Assembly: GCA_964443885.1 (NCBI GenBank) | Contig: CAYUES010000002.1 | Span: 1-54,974, forward strand | Length of the DNA stretch: 54,974 bases | Source of the DNA: OMIS01 sp964443885 | GTDB lineage: Bacteria > Patescibacteriota > Microgenomatia > UBA1400 > PJMF01 | Direction of reading: 5' to 3' | Shown: in pieces, positions 16,901-22,813 of the stretch | How the letters are laid out: each line of letters starts with the position of its first letter | Position numbering within the stretch: position 1 is the stretch's first letter | Notes under the pieces: generated by a model | Database searches by the model: none | What the model was told of the DNA's origin: nothing | Seen by the model: the letters and a program-made list of their open reading frames with translations, nothing else | Position numbers and translations under genes: made by a program

Positions 16901-16992
16901 GCAACATATTGCGTAAAAGATCCAACAGTATCCACTAAAACTACGGTGGGTATTTCTTCAAAAAATTCGGTGGTGAGCTGATTCGAAAGCAT
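13939..16992 (-). CDS. Large membrane protein: Rossmann-like N-terminal region plus extracellular DUF4012 domain
   Basis: About 1017 residues from the ATG at 16992, which has AAGGA 4 nt before it; an upstream ATG at 17013 lacks this. The N-terminal about 215 residues look like a degenerate nucleotide-sugar epimerase/SDR fold (TVVLVDTVGSFTQYVAQSCAEKGLEVV, YKIVICLSPAHY) without a clear GxxGxxG. An acidic, Pro/Thr-rich spacer and basic residues (KTRKTLTKKSKKKT) precede one membrane segment at about 425-450. Outside lies a helical region, then DUF4012 (YAFILQNNQELRPTGGFMDAVAILTFENG, NANWSPDFPTSSATIKWFLEKG, DGVVTVDLYGLQRILEATG). DUF4012 proteins are common in CPR and actinobacteria, often near polysaccharide genes; their activity is unknown. 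Epimerase-like plus DUF4012 fusions suggest a role in surface glycans. Confidence 0.85.
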   Translation of the reverse strand: MLSNQLTTEFFEEIPTVVLVDTVGSFTQYVAQSCAEKGLEVVTATPFDLPLPESQAYLETAYKIVICLSPAHYTEQITSLLENLQNYQSKLYIVIPVISGCEEQVEGEVPYLSQYQRSQQNLIALCNEVLPQSSFIFGQDVLLPPGKVSIFDLCCQSIQRGFIFAPNILITSHTLPAFCQKAVAQILHPHRSSVSIKGRTRFSNSILEKVIRQYENYYFSQVGLQRVEAAELPTIPFSVADVDVLEDEESTALWYSRQLPSPEMEPFFNPENVSFYIETTAENEPSTEYWETPSVSYSILEETPTELELQKPIQPDFWQSPPEVPAQKRQLTETTITEVTIQETSTQLPEDDSIKNTTAAWEELIKEAAPEEFNVSSEIQRIFTHSRVESKNERVTSLAKTRKTLTKKSKKKTTLFYGGLTFISMGGLVLLLTVIFMTTTSLLKSQVMTVLASTPSEVSASQLSRVAFLTQIVSTQVAGYQAVFELPQVDEAARLVEVSSHVDVLHSSQDSQTLKNLFAVIVGSSTGNLSELAQNMNAETLTTYEAAVAVEESLDKISFEEGDASEKILKSYRSNLETLQKRAAITQQLAPLLPSLFGLEGKRTYAFILQNNQELRPTGGFMDAVAILTFENGYLVDHSLYTSYELDKKIPGEVAAPADIALATGEKSFAFYNANWSPDFPTSSATIKWFLEKGLNTTIDGVVTVDLYGLQRILEATGPLELPDYNEVITHKNLLERLEFHSEVVLVETEKNHDYRKVLFSKLLEKIIALPGDKVAPLLSAFQANTQSKAMLVSFANSDEQQLLQNLGWSGSLQVPRCPPEFSGDQCFVDHFMQVEANVGVNKANYYLKRSVDHTVVVSPTQADHTHIISYENIAQLDAWPKGAYKNYIRFYVPTTAVISGIEVGGIKLPASQVSVAQENGKSVVSAQIEVPIKSSKQVALKYSVPHSPTGDAFSYIFFNNEQPGNGDTPYLLRILPADNLQPQLIAPQATVDADGVVFTRNNDETGLFGVKFTQAK

Positions 16993-17092
16993 ACAATCCT
17001 TAAGCCCTACCATTGTATGGAAGTTTTAAAAGAACGTACAGAAGGGGAGTTACGTGGTTTACTCTACGAACGTACTAATGGACTCTAAAAAC

Positions 17093-17506
17093 TTAGAGTG
17101 CGGCATCCAGCGCTTGATTGACCAACGCATCGGCAGCAGCGTTTTGCTCTCGTGGGATATGAATAACTTGATAAGGACAGGGCAGAGTAGCCAAGCTCAT
17201 CCAGGCTTTTTTAGCAAACTCCAACATCCGTGGCTCTTTGACTTTCCAGTTTTTATTGAGTTGTTCAACAACGAGCTTGGAGTCCAGCTTCCAGGTGATT
17301 TTTTCGATATCGAGGGTGGCTTGTGCAGCAGAAAGCCATTCAAGTGAAAGCAAAATTGCTTGGTACTCGGCTTCATTATTCGTCGCAATACCAATTGTCT
17401 TACCAACTTCATGAATAGTTTCTTGACCACTTAGCACCACCACGCCGACCGCTGCTTGACCAGGATTGCCACGAGAACCACCATCAGTGAAAATTTCGAT
17501 ATGCAT
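17093..17506 (-). CDS. rnhA: Ribonuclease HI
   Basis: Cleaves RNA in RNA-DNA hybrids (R-loops, primers). This 137-residue protein contains all four catalytic acids: D8 in FTDGGSRGNPG, E47 in TNNEAEY, D75 in WKLDSKLVV and D126 in NAAADALVN. It resembles the archaeal/Gram-positive type (RNase HI family with the short basic handle). The ATG is 1 nt after the jag stop, so it is the last gene of the dnaN-rpmH-rnpA-yidD-yidC-jag cluster. A short repeat after its stop (ACTCTAAG..TAGAGT) could be a weak terminator but lacks a T-run. Confidence 0.95.
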   Translation of the reverse strand: MHIEIFTDGGSRGNPGQAAVGVVVLSGQETIHEVGKTIGIATNNEAEYQAILLSLEWLSAAQATLDIEKITWKLDSKLVVEQLNKNWKVKEPRMLEFAKKAWMSLATLPCPYQVIHIPREQNAAADALVNQALDAAL

Positions 17507-17507
17507 A

Positions 17508-17972
17508 CTATTCTGCTTTTAAGCGAATACTTAAGCGGCGATCTTTACCATCACCCTCAGAGATACTTTCGAGTCTGTCAGCATCTGGAAGTTCACCCAA
17601 AGTTGAGTGAATGATAAATCGCTCGTGGGCTGGCAAGTATGACTGGAAGTAGTACGACTGACCACTTTCCAGGACACGCATTGCCGCATTTTGAGTCAGT
17701 TCTTTAAGTTTTTCTTCGCGCTCTTGACGATAGTTGTTGATGTTTAAGAGCACTTTCTTTTCGGGATACTCGGCAGCAAAAATAATTCTAACAATCCGTT
17801 GGATTGACTCTAGCGTTTCGCCATGAAAACCTATAAAACGACCAGAGTCTTCTTCTGGTAAATTCAGTGTTACCAAGATACTCTCTTCGGTGTCTTCAAT
17901 CTGGACGTCCAGGATTTCTGGATCGACGCCACAGTGTTCACAGAGTTGTTTTACAAAAATATCAATTGTCAT
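17508..17972 (-). CDS. jag: Jag/KhpB-like RNA-binding protein (KH + R3H)
   Basis: A 154-residue RNA-binding protein that in Firmicutes and CPR follows yidC. The KH-like part carries VTLNLPEEDSGRFIGFHGETLESIQRIVRI (a GxxG-type loop, IGFHGE). The R3H part carries REEKLKELTQNAAMRVLESGQ, LPAHERFIIHSTL and DRRLSIRLK. The N-terminal Jag domain is reduced. In Gram-positive bacteria KhpB/Jag affects cell division and envelope homeostasis through RNA binding. AAAGG lies 6 nt before the ATG. It sits 12 nt after yidC and 1 nt before rnhA, so it is clearly co-transcribed. Confidence 0.92.
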   Translation of the reverse strand: MTIDIFVKQLCEHCGVDPEILDVQIEDTEESILVTLNLPEEDSGRFIGFHGETLESIQRIVRIIFAAEYPEKKVLLNINNYRQEREEKLKELTQNAAMRVLESGQSYYFQSYLPAHERFIIHSTLGELPDADRLESISEGDGKDRRLSIRLKAE

Positions 17973-17984
17973 ATAGACCTTTCT

Positions 17985-18749
17985 TTACGTTGATTTGGTT
18001 GAAATCATATTTTTCAACCGTCCCAGATAGAGGGTAATACCACCCCATCCAGATACATGCCACTGTTGACCAATACTAAACAGCGTTGTTACCACCCAAT
18101 AGAGTGATAGTCCGGCTGGAAATTGAAGCGCTAGTATACCAATCATTACTGGCATTATGAAGATCATTTGCTGCTGCATGGTTTGAGCCATTTCTGCAAA
18201 GTCTTCTTCCTTTTTGTTTTCTTCTTGTACCTTTTTCTTTTTGCTTTCATTTGGAACGGCATCGACTTTTTCAGCACCCGGCGCAATCATTAACGAAAGG
18301 AACAGTTGGGTCAGACCAGCCAAGACCGGCAAAACATAGGTTGGATCGGGATTATTCAAACTCAAGCCCAAGAAGGTGGTATCGATCGTGACGCCATTCA
18401 CTTCTGGGGTACTCAAGAAATTAATCAGAACGTGGTAGAGAACATACGTCACCGCAATTTGGGCAATTTGTGGAATACAGCCAGCAAGAGGATTGATGTT
18501 GTACTTTTTGTAGAGCTCCATTTGAGCAGCTTGCATCGCTTTGTTGTCGCCTTTGTGTTTTTTCTTGAGTTTAGAAATTTCTGGCTGCAACTTTTTAATG
18601 TTGTTCATTGCTTTAAGAGAAGAGAGTGTCAGTGGGAAAATAAGCACCCGTACTAAGATCGTAAAAACAATCAGTGCAATACCGAGACTACCTAGCTGCT
18701 GATAGAGGAAAAAGATAACATTAAAGATTGCGCTTGAGATAACCTGCAT
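17985..18749 (-). CDS. yidC: Membrane protein insertase YidC/Oxa1
   Basis: Inserts and folds proteins in the cytoplasmic membrane, with or without SecYEG. The chosen ATG at 18749 (AGGA just upstream) gives 254 residues; the longer frame begins at 18770 inside yidD. The core is the short Gram-positive form without the periplasmic P1 domain: a first membrane segment, the invariant Arg in IVFTILVRVLIFPLT, the cytoplasmic helical hairpin (QPEISKLKKKHKGDNKAMQAAQMELYKKYNINP), GCIPQIAQIAV, and the last segments with LQFPAGLSLYWVVTTLFSIGQQ. A lysine/glutamate-rich cytoplasmic loop (ESKKKKVQEENKKEED) is longer than usual. Confidence 0.95.
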   Translation of the reverse strand: MQVISSAIFNVIFFLYQQLGSLGIALIVFTILVRVLIFPLTLSSLKAMNNIKKLQPEISKLKKKHKGDNKAMQAAQMELYKKYNINPLAGCIPQIAQIAVTYVLYHVLINFLSTPEVNGVTIDTTFLGLSLNNPDPTYVLPVLAGLTQLFLSLMIAPGAEKVDAVPNESKKKKVQEENKKEEDFAEMAQTMQQQMIFIMPVMIGILALQFPAGLSLYWVVTTLFSIGQQWHVSGWGGITLYLGRLKNMISTKST

Positions 18750-18760
18750 AATTCCTTTTT

Positions 18761-18955
18761 TTAGTAACACGTCATTATACGTGAAAAACCTAAGATTGTT
18801 CCTCTCAAAATTCCGTGCTTTTTTATTGATAGTACCAAGTACTCACTACAAGTCGGTGTGTGCTTACAAACACTAATGGCAGAACCAAACAGTGAAGTCA
18901 AAAATGTTTGGCGAACTGCTCGAGTAAAACTAACGATCCACCAGATTATTTTCAT
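18761..18955 (-). CDS. yidD: YidD membrane protein insertion efficiency factor
   Basis: A 64-residue YidD with the hallmark CKHTPTCSEYLVLSIKKHGILRGTILGFSRIMTC; the family pattern is C-x4-PTCS-x-Y...HG...G...R...C. YidD assists YidC-dependent insertion. The usual C-terminal extension after the last Cys (HPxGxGGxDPVP) is missing, so it ends early at CY. The aromatic residue before PTCS is replaced by His-Thr. The stop lies 11 nt upstream of the yidC ATG. The start is the first ATG downstream of rnpA; translation could begin slightly inside. Confidence 0.9.
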   Translation of the reverse strand: MKIIWWIVSFTRAVRQTFLTSLFGSAISVCKHTPTCSEYLVLSIKKHGILRGTILGFSRIMTCY

Positions 18956-19008
18956 GGTTGCTTTCGATTATACAGCGTGTAGTTTTAGCAAACGTGCGTC
19001 GATCTCAC

Positions 19009-19362
19009 CTATGCTGTCTTACTACTCGAAGCAGTCTTCTTTTGTGCTAGCTGCTGAACCAGCTGTTCTAGCTGTTTTTCCACCATCTCTGCAGAAAGAG
19101 GTCGTTGGACAATTAGCACCACCGATTGGTTCAAGGGTGCAATTCTTGCGAACTGTGCTTCGAGGTGTGTATACACCAAGCGCTTGGTAGCGTTGCGACC
19201 AGTTGCTAGCTTCACCACTCGTTTGGGGACAATCACAACACAACGAGAACTAGTTGTTTGTTCTCGGGTAAAGATCGTAAACGGCCCACTCTGTGATCTT
19301 CGAGCTTCGTCAAAGAAACTAGGCAGGGAGCGCAGAGTAAGTTTATATTTTTGAGGAAACAT
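19009..19362 (-). CDS. rnpA: Ribonuclease P protein component
   Basis: The protein subunit of RNase P, which matures tRNA 5' ends. The product has 117 residues and begins with the expected MFPQKYKLTLRSLPSFFDEARRS region. It contains the central strand RCVVIVPKRVVKLATGRNATKRLVYTHLE, which includes the diagnostic RN..KR RNA-binding motif, and a C-terminal helix. The tail (LAQKKTASSSKTA) is low complexity. The ATG follows the rpmH stop by 5 nt, the conserved rpmH-rnpA arrangement. The RNase P RNA gene was not seen in the window. Confidence 0.95.
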   Translation of the reverse strand: MFPQKYKLTLRSLPSFFDEARRSQSGPFTIFTREQTTSSRCVVIVPKRVVKLATGRNATKRLVYTHLEAQFARIAPLNQSVVLIVQRPLSAEMVEKQLEQLVQQLAQKKTASSSKTA

Positions 19363-19367
19363 CTGAA

Positions 19368-19505
19368 TTACACAGCAAGTTTTTTGCGGCCTTTTTGGCG
19401 GCGACGTCGTAAGACGTTACGTCCACCAACTGTTCTCATGCGTTGTAAAAACCCATGCGTACGAGCCCGTTTCTTCTTTTTTGGATTCCATGTTCGTTTT
19501 GGCAT
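19368..19505 (-). CDS. rpmH: 50S ribosomal protein L34
   Basis: I found this short gene by translating the gap between dnaN and rnpA. The 45-residue basic protein starts MPKRTWNPKKKKRARTHGFL and continues QRMRTVGGRNVLRRRRQKGR, ending KKLAV. This is the invariant L34 pattern (KRT..P...KR.RtHGFr.RM.T..GR.vl..RR.KGRk.L). It lies between dnaN (23-nt gap) and rnpA (5-nt gap), the standard bacterial order. It has no strong ribosome site. Confidence 0.97.
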   Translation of the reverse strand: MPKRTWNPKKKKRARTHGFLQRMRTVGGRNVLRRRRQKGRKKLAV

Positions 19506-19528
19506 AACAAGTTCGGTATTATATCAGA

Positions 19529-20638
19529 CTAAGTACTAACACGGAATGGCATAACTATATATCTAAAGCCAGGAAGCTCTTTTGATTGAAATAGCGCAGG
19601 TTTTAAGCTATCGTTCATCCCCATCCAGACTTCGGTTTGCTTGGCAGCTTGCAAAAAGTCGAGCAGATACTTGGCTTTAAACGCAATCACCCCACCTGGG
19701 CCAGTAATCTTAGCGGATGGCACTTCACCTGAGAAGTTTCCTAAAGTGGCAGAAGATGCTTTGATGACTACTTTTTCTGGAGACACTTCAAACTGAACAA
19801 TGTTAGAAGTATCTCTTGAGTAAATGGTGGCTCGTTTAACTTGTTCTAATAACTCATCGCTTGGAATAAGAACTTCACTAGCAAAACTGGCCGGAATAAT
19901 TTTTTCGTATGGAGGATATTCACCCCCCAGAACACGAGCGTAAATTTCAATACTATCGAACGAGATAAACACTTGCTTCAAGCTCTCTGAGACTGTGAAA
20001 ACAACTGTTTCAGACTGTAACTGAGCACTGATCCGACAGACCTCACTCAACGCCTTTGCGGGCAGGATGAACTCCATCGGTTTCTGGTCGGTTTCTGGTT
20101 TGAAGTCACAGACTGAAAGTCTAAATCCATCGGTAGCAACGACTCTAGTATTTTGTTCAGTCAGGATAAAGAGTGCCCCGGTCAAGAGTGGACGCGCTTG
20201 ATCTGCTGAAGTACTAAACAAAACCATCTGAGCAACTGCTTCAAGAACTTTTTTATGAATCTGGGCGACTTCACCAGTCACTTGGGGGAACTGTGGATAC
20301 TCACTGCAGTCCTGGCATTGGAGAGAGAAGTTGGTGTGAGCGGTTTTAATAGTGAGGGTCGTGGCGTCAAAACTGAGTTGCACTTCACCAGCTGGTAGAG
20401 AACCAATGATTTCTCTAAACTCTTTTCCTGGGACTGCAATCATTCCCGGTTTTTCTATTTGAGCTGCAATGGTGGCTTTGACTCCAAAGTACAAGTCTGT
20501 TGCGCCCAACGTACAAATGTTGTCGCTGACGGTTATGAGGATCGATGAAAGTATCGGTAACTGAGGTTTTGCAGGAATTGCCTTTTGTAGGTAATTAAGT
20601 GCATGTTGTAAATTTTCTTGTAGAACGACGATCTGCAT
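19529..20638 (-). CDS. dnaN: DNA polymerase III sliding clamp, beta subunit
   Basis: A processivity clamp that forms a ring on DNA. The 369-residue length is normal and three repeats of the clamp fold are recognisable: MQIVVLQENLQHALNYLQKAIPAKPQLPILSSI at the start, DQARPLLTGALFILTEQNTRVVATDGFRLSV in the middle, and the C-terminal PALFQ...FRYIVMPFRV strand that forms the hydrophobic binding pocket. It is downstream of dnaA across the oriC-like intergenic region. A TATAAT box lies 8 nt before the ATG, predicting a leaderless transcript that may continue into rpmH-rnpA-yidD-yidC-jag-rnhA. Confidence 0.97.
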   Translation of the reverse strand: MQIVVLQENLQHALNYLQKAIPAKPQLPILSSILITVSDNICTLGATDLYFGVKATIAAQIEKPGMIAVPGKEFREIIGSLPAGEVQLSFDATTLTIKTAHTNFSLQCQDCSEYPQFPQVTGEVAQIHKKVLEAVAQMVLFSTSADQARPLLTGALFILTEQNTRVVATDGFRLSVCDFKPETDQKPMEFILPAKALSEVCRISAQLQSETVVFTVSESLKQVFISFDSIEIYARVLGGEYPPYEKIIPASFASEVLIPSDELLEQVKRATIYSRDTSNIVQFEVSPEKVVIKASSATLGNFSGEVPSAKITGPGGVIAFKAKYLLDFLQAAKQTEVWMGMNDSLKPALFQSKELPGFRYIVMPFRVST

Positions 20639-20646
20639 ACTACAGT

Positions 20647-20652
20647 ATTATA
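20647..20652 (-). promoter_or_regulatory. -10 box of dnaN (leaderless)
   Basis: On the minus strand TATAAT is 8 nt from the dnaN ATG (20638). The expected transcription start falls within one or two bases of the start codon. Confidence 0.55.
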
Positions 20653-20774
20653 TATAAATTAGTTGTAGTAATAGTAGGTAAACGGGATTTCGTTGAAAAA
20701 GCGGGTGTTTTAATCTGGTAATTGGTATGTGGGTAGAGTGTTGAAAGACGCCGCCCCGGTTTGTTGAAAAGCTC

Positions 20775-20898
20775 TGTGGATTACGGTGTACATCTCTGTG
20801 GAAAGCTCAAAGTTGTTAACAATCGCCGATTTTTGTTCACACACTATGCTAGTAGTTTTTGACACTTTGTACACATAGTTTTCCACGGTTGTGAATAA
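20775..20898. other. oriC: Probable replication origin (oriC): DnaA-box cluster between dnaA and dnaN
   Basis: The 270-nt dnaA-dnaN intergenic region has at least six near-matches to the DnaA box (TTATNCACA or its complement): TGTGGATTA (20775-20783), TGTGGAAAG (20797-20805), TTGTTCACA (20833-20841), TTGTACACA (20867-20875), TTTTCCACG (20879-20887) and TGTGAATAA (20890-20898). All lie in the half next to the dnaA stop, with no ORF. The dnaN-side half (20639-20740) is AT-rich and could be the unwinding element. No box is a perfect match, but the density and position are those of bacterial origins. Confidence 0.75.
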
Positions 20899-20908
20899 CT
20901 ATGGCCAT

Positions 20909-22702
20909 TTACTTCGAAATCGCGGTAAGTGTCATCTGAAGTGCCGAGACGTCTTGGCGTAAATCGTCATTAAGAATTATTTCCTTTTCGATCTTTCTGA
21001 CAGCGTGTAAAACACTGGTGTGGTCGCGACTGGCAAACCAACGGCCAATTTCAGTCAATGGTAGTGAAAGCTCTTTTTTGAGTAGATACATCGCAATATG
21101 ACGCGCTGTAACAAGGTTTTTCAAACGACTCGAACCCTTTAGTGAGGACTGTTTGACGTGATAGTGATTGGCAACGGTTTTGAGGACGTCACCAGGCGAA
21201 ACTTTAATCCGTGGCCGCTTGACTTCAACCTCAACCTGGAGGATTTCTTCGATCAATTCTTGGTTCAATTCCTTCTTTTTGAGCTCAATTTCCGAGCGAA
21301 TACTGGTGATAATGCCTTCGATTTTGCGGGCACTATCGACTTTGGAAGCAACTATTTTGGCCAAATCGATAGTGATTGGAATTTGTTGCGCCTTGGCTTT
21401 GACCAAGACAATCGCGGTCCGCAGTTCAAACGAAGGTTGTTGAATATCGATCATTAAACCAGCCTCAAACCGAGATCGAAGTCTGTCTTCCAAAAGGGTG
21501 ATTTCATGGGGTGGCCGATCCGAAGTTAAGACGATTTGACTAAACTGTTTGGTGAGTGCATTGAAGGTATGAAAAAACTCTTCCTGGACCGCATTTTTGC
21601 CCGCAATGAACTGAATATCGTCGATCAGTAGCACATTGGCAGTGCGATATCGTTCTTTGAAGTGACTGGCTTTCTTAGTCTGGATAGCGTGGACGATGTC
21701 ATTTGTAAACTCTTCGCCAGTACAGTAGATGATCTTGGCGTTTGGATTGGCGCGCAAGATGTTATGACCAATCGCGTGCATCAAGTGGGTTTTGCCGACA
21801 CCCACCCCGCCATAGAAAAAGAGGGGATTGTAGGACTGGCCAGGTCTGTTGGAGACAGCGGTGGCGGCGGCGTGTGCCATTTCGTTGGTAGTAGAAACTG
21901 CAAAGGTGGCAAAAATGTAGTCGGTGCGCAGGCCAATCCCGCGCGCCTGCATCTGGTAACGTTCTTCTGCGGCATTGAGGATATTACTTTCAGAAAATAA
22001 ATCCTCCACTCGTGGTGACTGAGAACTTGGGTTTGCCCGTCCAGGCATTGGCGCCGCAAATGAAGTCATGTTTTGAGCCATCTCGTTGAGCGCCTGCTGG
22101 TTGCCACCGTTGGGGCGGCTCAGATTGGAGTCGCTAGAAGTTGGGTTTGAAGTTTGATTGGTGTTTTGGCTGGAGTTGGAACTAGAGTCGCGCTGGTTAG
22201 AACCCTGTGAGCGCATCACCTCACCACTGCCGTCAGTAAAGTTCTTGAGCGAAAAGCCTTCGAAGTTATTTTGTGATTGCGGTTGCTGCTGCTGCTCTTC
22301 TGGCAAATTCGAATTTTTGTTATAAGTATTTGCAGGTTGGCTTGAGGATTGGCCAAGTTGTGGCTGCATGACGTGGGCGAACCCCAACGGCTCTTTGTAG
22401 CGACTCGGCTTTGATTTGTGTGGATCGCCGACTTGATACTGAACTTCGCAGGTACGTTGTAAAACGGTGTCCAAGGCCTGCTTTACCTGGATATGAAGGT
22501 TCTTTTTTAGGTTTGTAGAGTGAAACGCAGTCGGACTAGTAATCGTGACGACCGCCCGCGCGTCATCGGGAAACCCAATCTCGGTAATTGGATTAGAAAG
22601 AATCCAGGTGTTGTAGACAGCAGGGCTCATGTTTTGCTGCAAAAGCCCACAATATTGTTGCCAAATCACTGAAACTTCTTGATGGGTGAGTGGTGTCTGC
22701 AT
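20909..22702 (-). CDS. dnaA: Chromosomal replication initiator DnaA
   Basis: Binds DnaA boxes and opens oriC. From the ATG at 22702 (GGAG upstream; a TTG at 22720 is the alternative) it has 597 residues, longer than the usual 440-480. Domain I (about 1-85) is normal. Domain II is a Gln/Asn/Ser-rich linker of about 150 residues (EEQQQQPQSQNN, SNSSQNTNQTSNPTSSDSN). The AAA+ domain has Walker A GGVGVGKTHLMHAIG at about 298, Walker B LLIDDIQF at about 360, and sensor TSDRPPHEI. Domain IV ends with the DnaA signature ARHIAMYLLKKELSLPLTEIGRWFASRDHTSVLHAVRKI. It is followed by oriC and dnaN, and preceded by virB4 on the same strand. Confidence 0.97.
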   Translation of the reverse strand: MQTPLTHQEVSVIWQQYCGLLQQNMSPAVYNTWILSNPITEIGFPDDARAVVTITSPTAFHSTNLKKNLHIQVKQALDTVLQRTCEVQYQVGDPHKSKPSRYKEPLGFAHVMQPQLGQSSSQPANTYNKNSNLPEEQQQQPQSQNNFEGFSLKNFTDGSGEVMRSQGSNQRDSSSNSSQNTNQTSNPTSSDSNLSRPNGGNQQALNEMAQNMTSFAAPMPGRANPSSQSPRVEDLFSESNILNAAEERYQMQARGIGLRTDYIFATFAVSTTNEMAHAAATAVSNRPGQSYNPLFFYGGVGVGKTHLMHAIGHNILRANPNAKIIYCTGEEFTNDIVHAIQTKKASHFKERYRTANVLLIDDIQFIAGKNAVQEEFFHTFNALTKQFSQIVLTSDRPPHEITLLEDRLRSRFEAGLMIDIQQPSFELRTAIVLVKAKAQQIPITIDLAKIVASKVDSARKIEGIITSIRSEIELKKKELNQELIEEILQVEVEVKRPRIKVSPGDVLKTVANHYHVKQSSLKGSSRLKNLVTARHIAMYLLKKELSLPLTEIGRWFASRDHTSVLHAVRKIEKEIILNDDLRQDVSALQMTLTAISK

Positions 22703-22774
22703 ACGTAAACTCCAGGCCAAAGCCTGTTTTAATCAATAAAAACTGATACAGAAAATAATAGTAAGGCACTGTAG

Positions 22775-22783
22775 TTATACACA
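22775..22783. promoter_or_regulatory. Consensus DnaA box upstream of dnaA
   Basis: TTATACACA fits the TTATNCACA consensus exactly. It lies 73 nt upstream of the dnaA ATG and just beyond the end of virB4. A second looser match, TTTTGCACA, follows at 22787-22795. This is a typical place for dnaA autoregulation; it could also be an extra origin box. Confidence 0.55.
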
Positions 22784-22813
22784 GTGTTTTGCACACAATG
22801 CAAGCAGGAAAAG

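Noticed and set aside
17014..17092. tRNA or small RNA gene between rnhA and the DUF4012 gene
   Set aside because: Only a short ACTCTA/TAGAGT repeat is present; no cloverleaf or conserved arm could be built.
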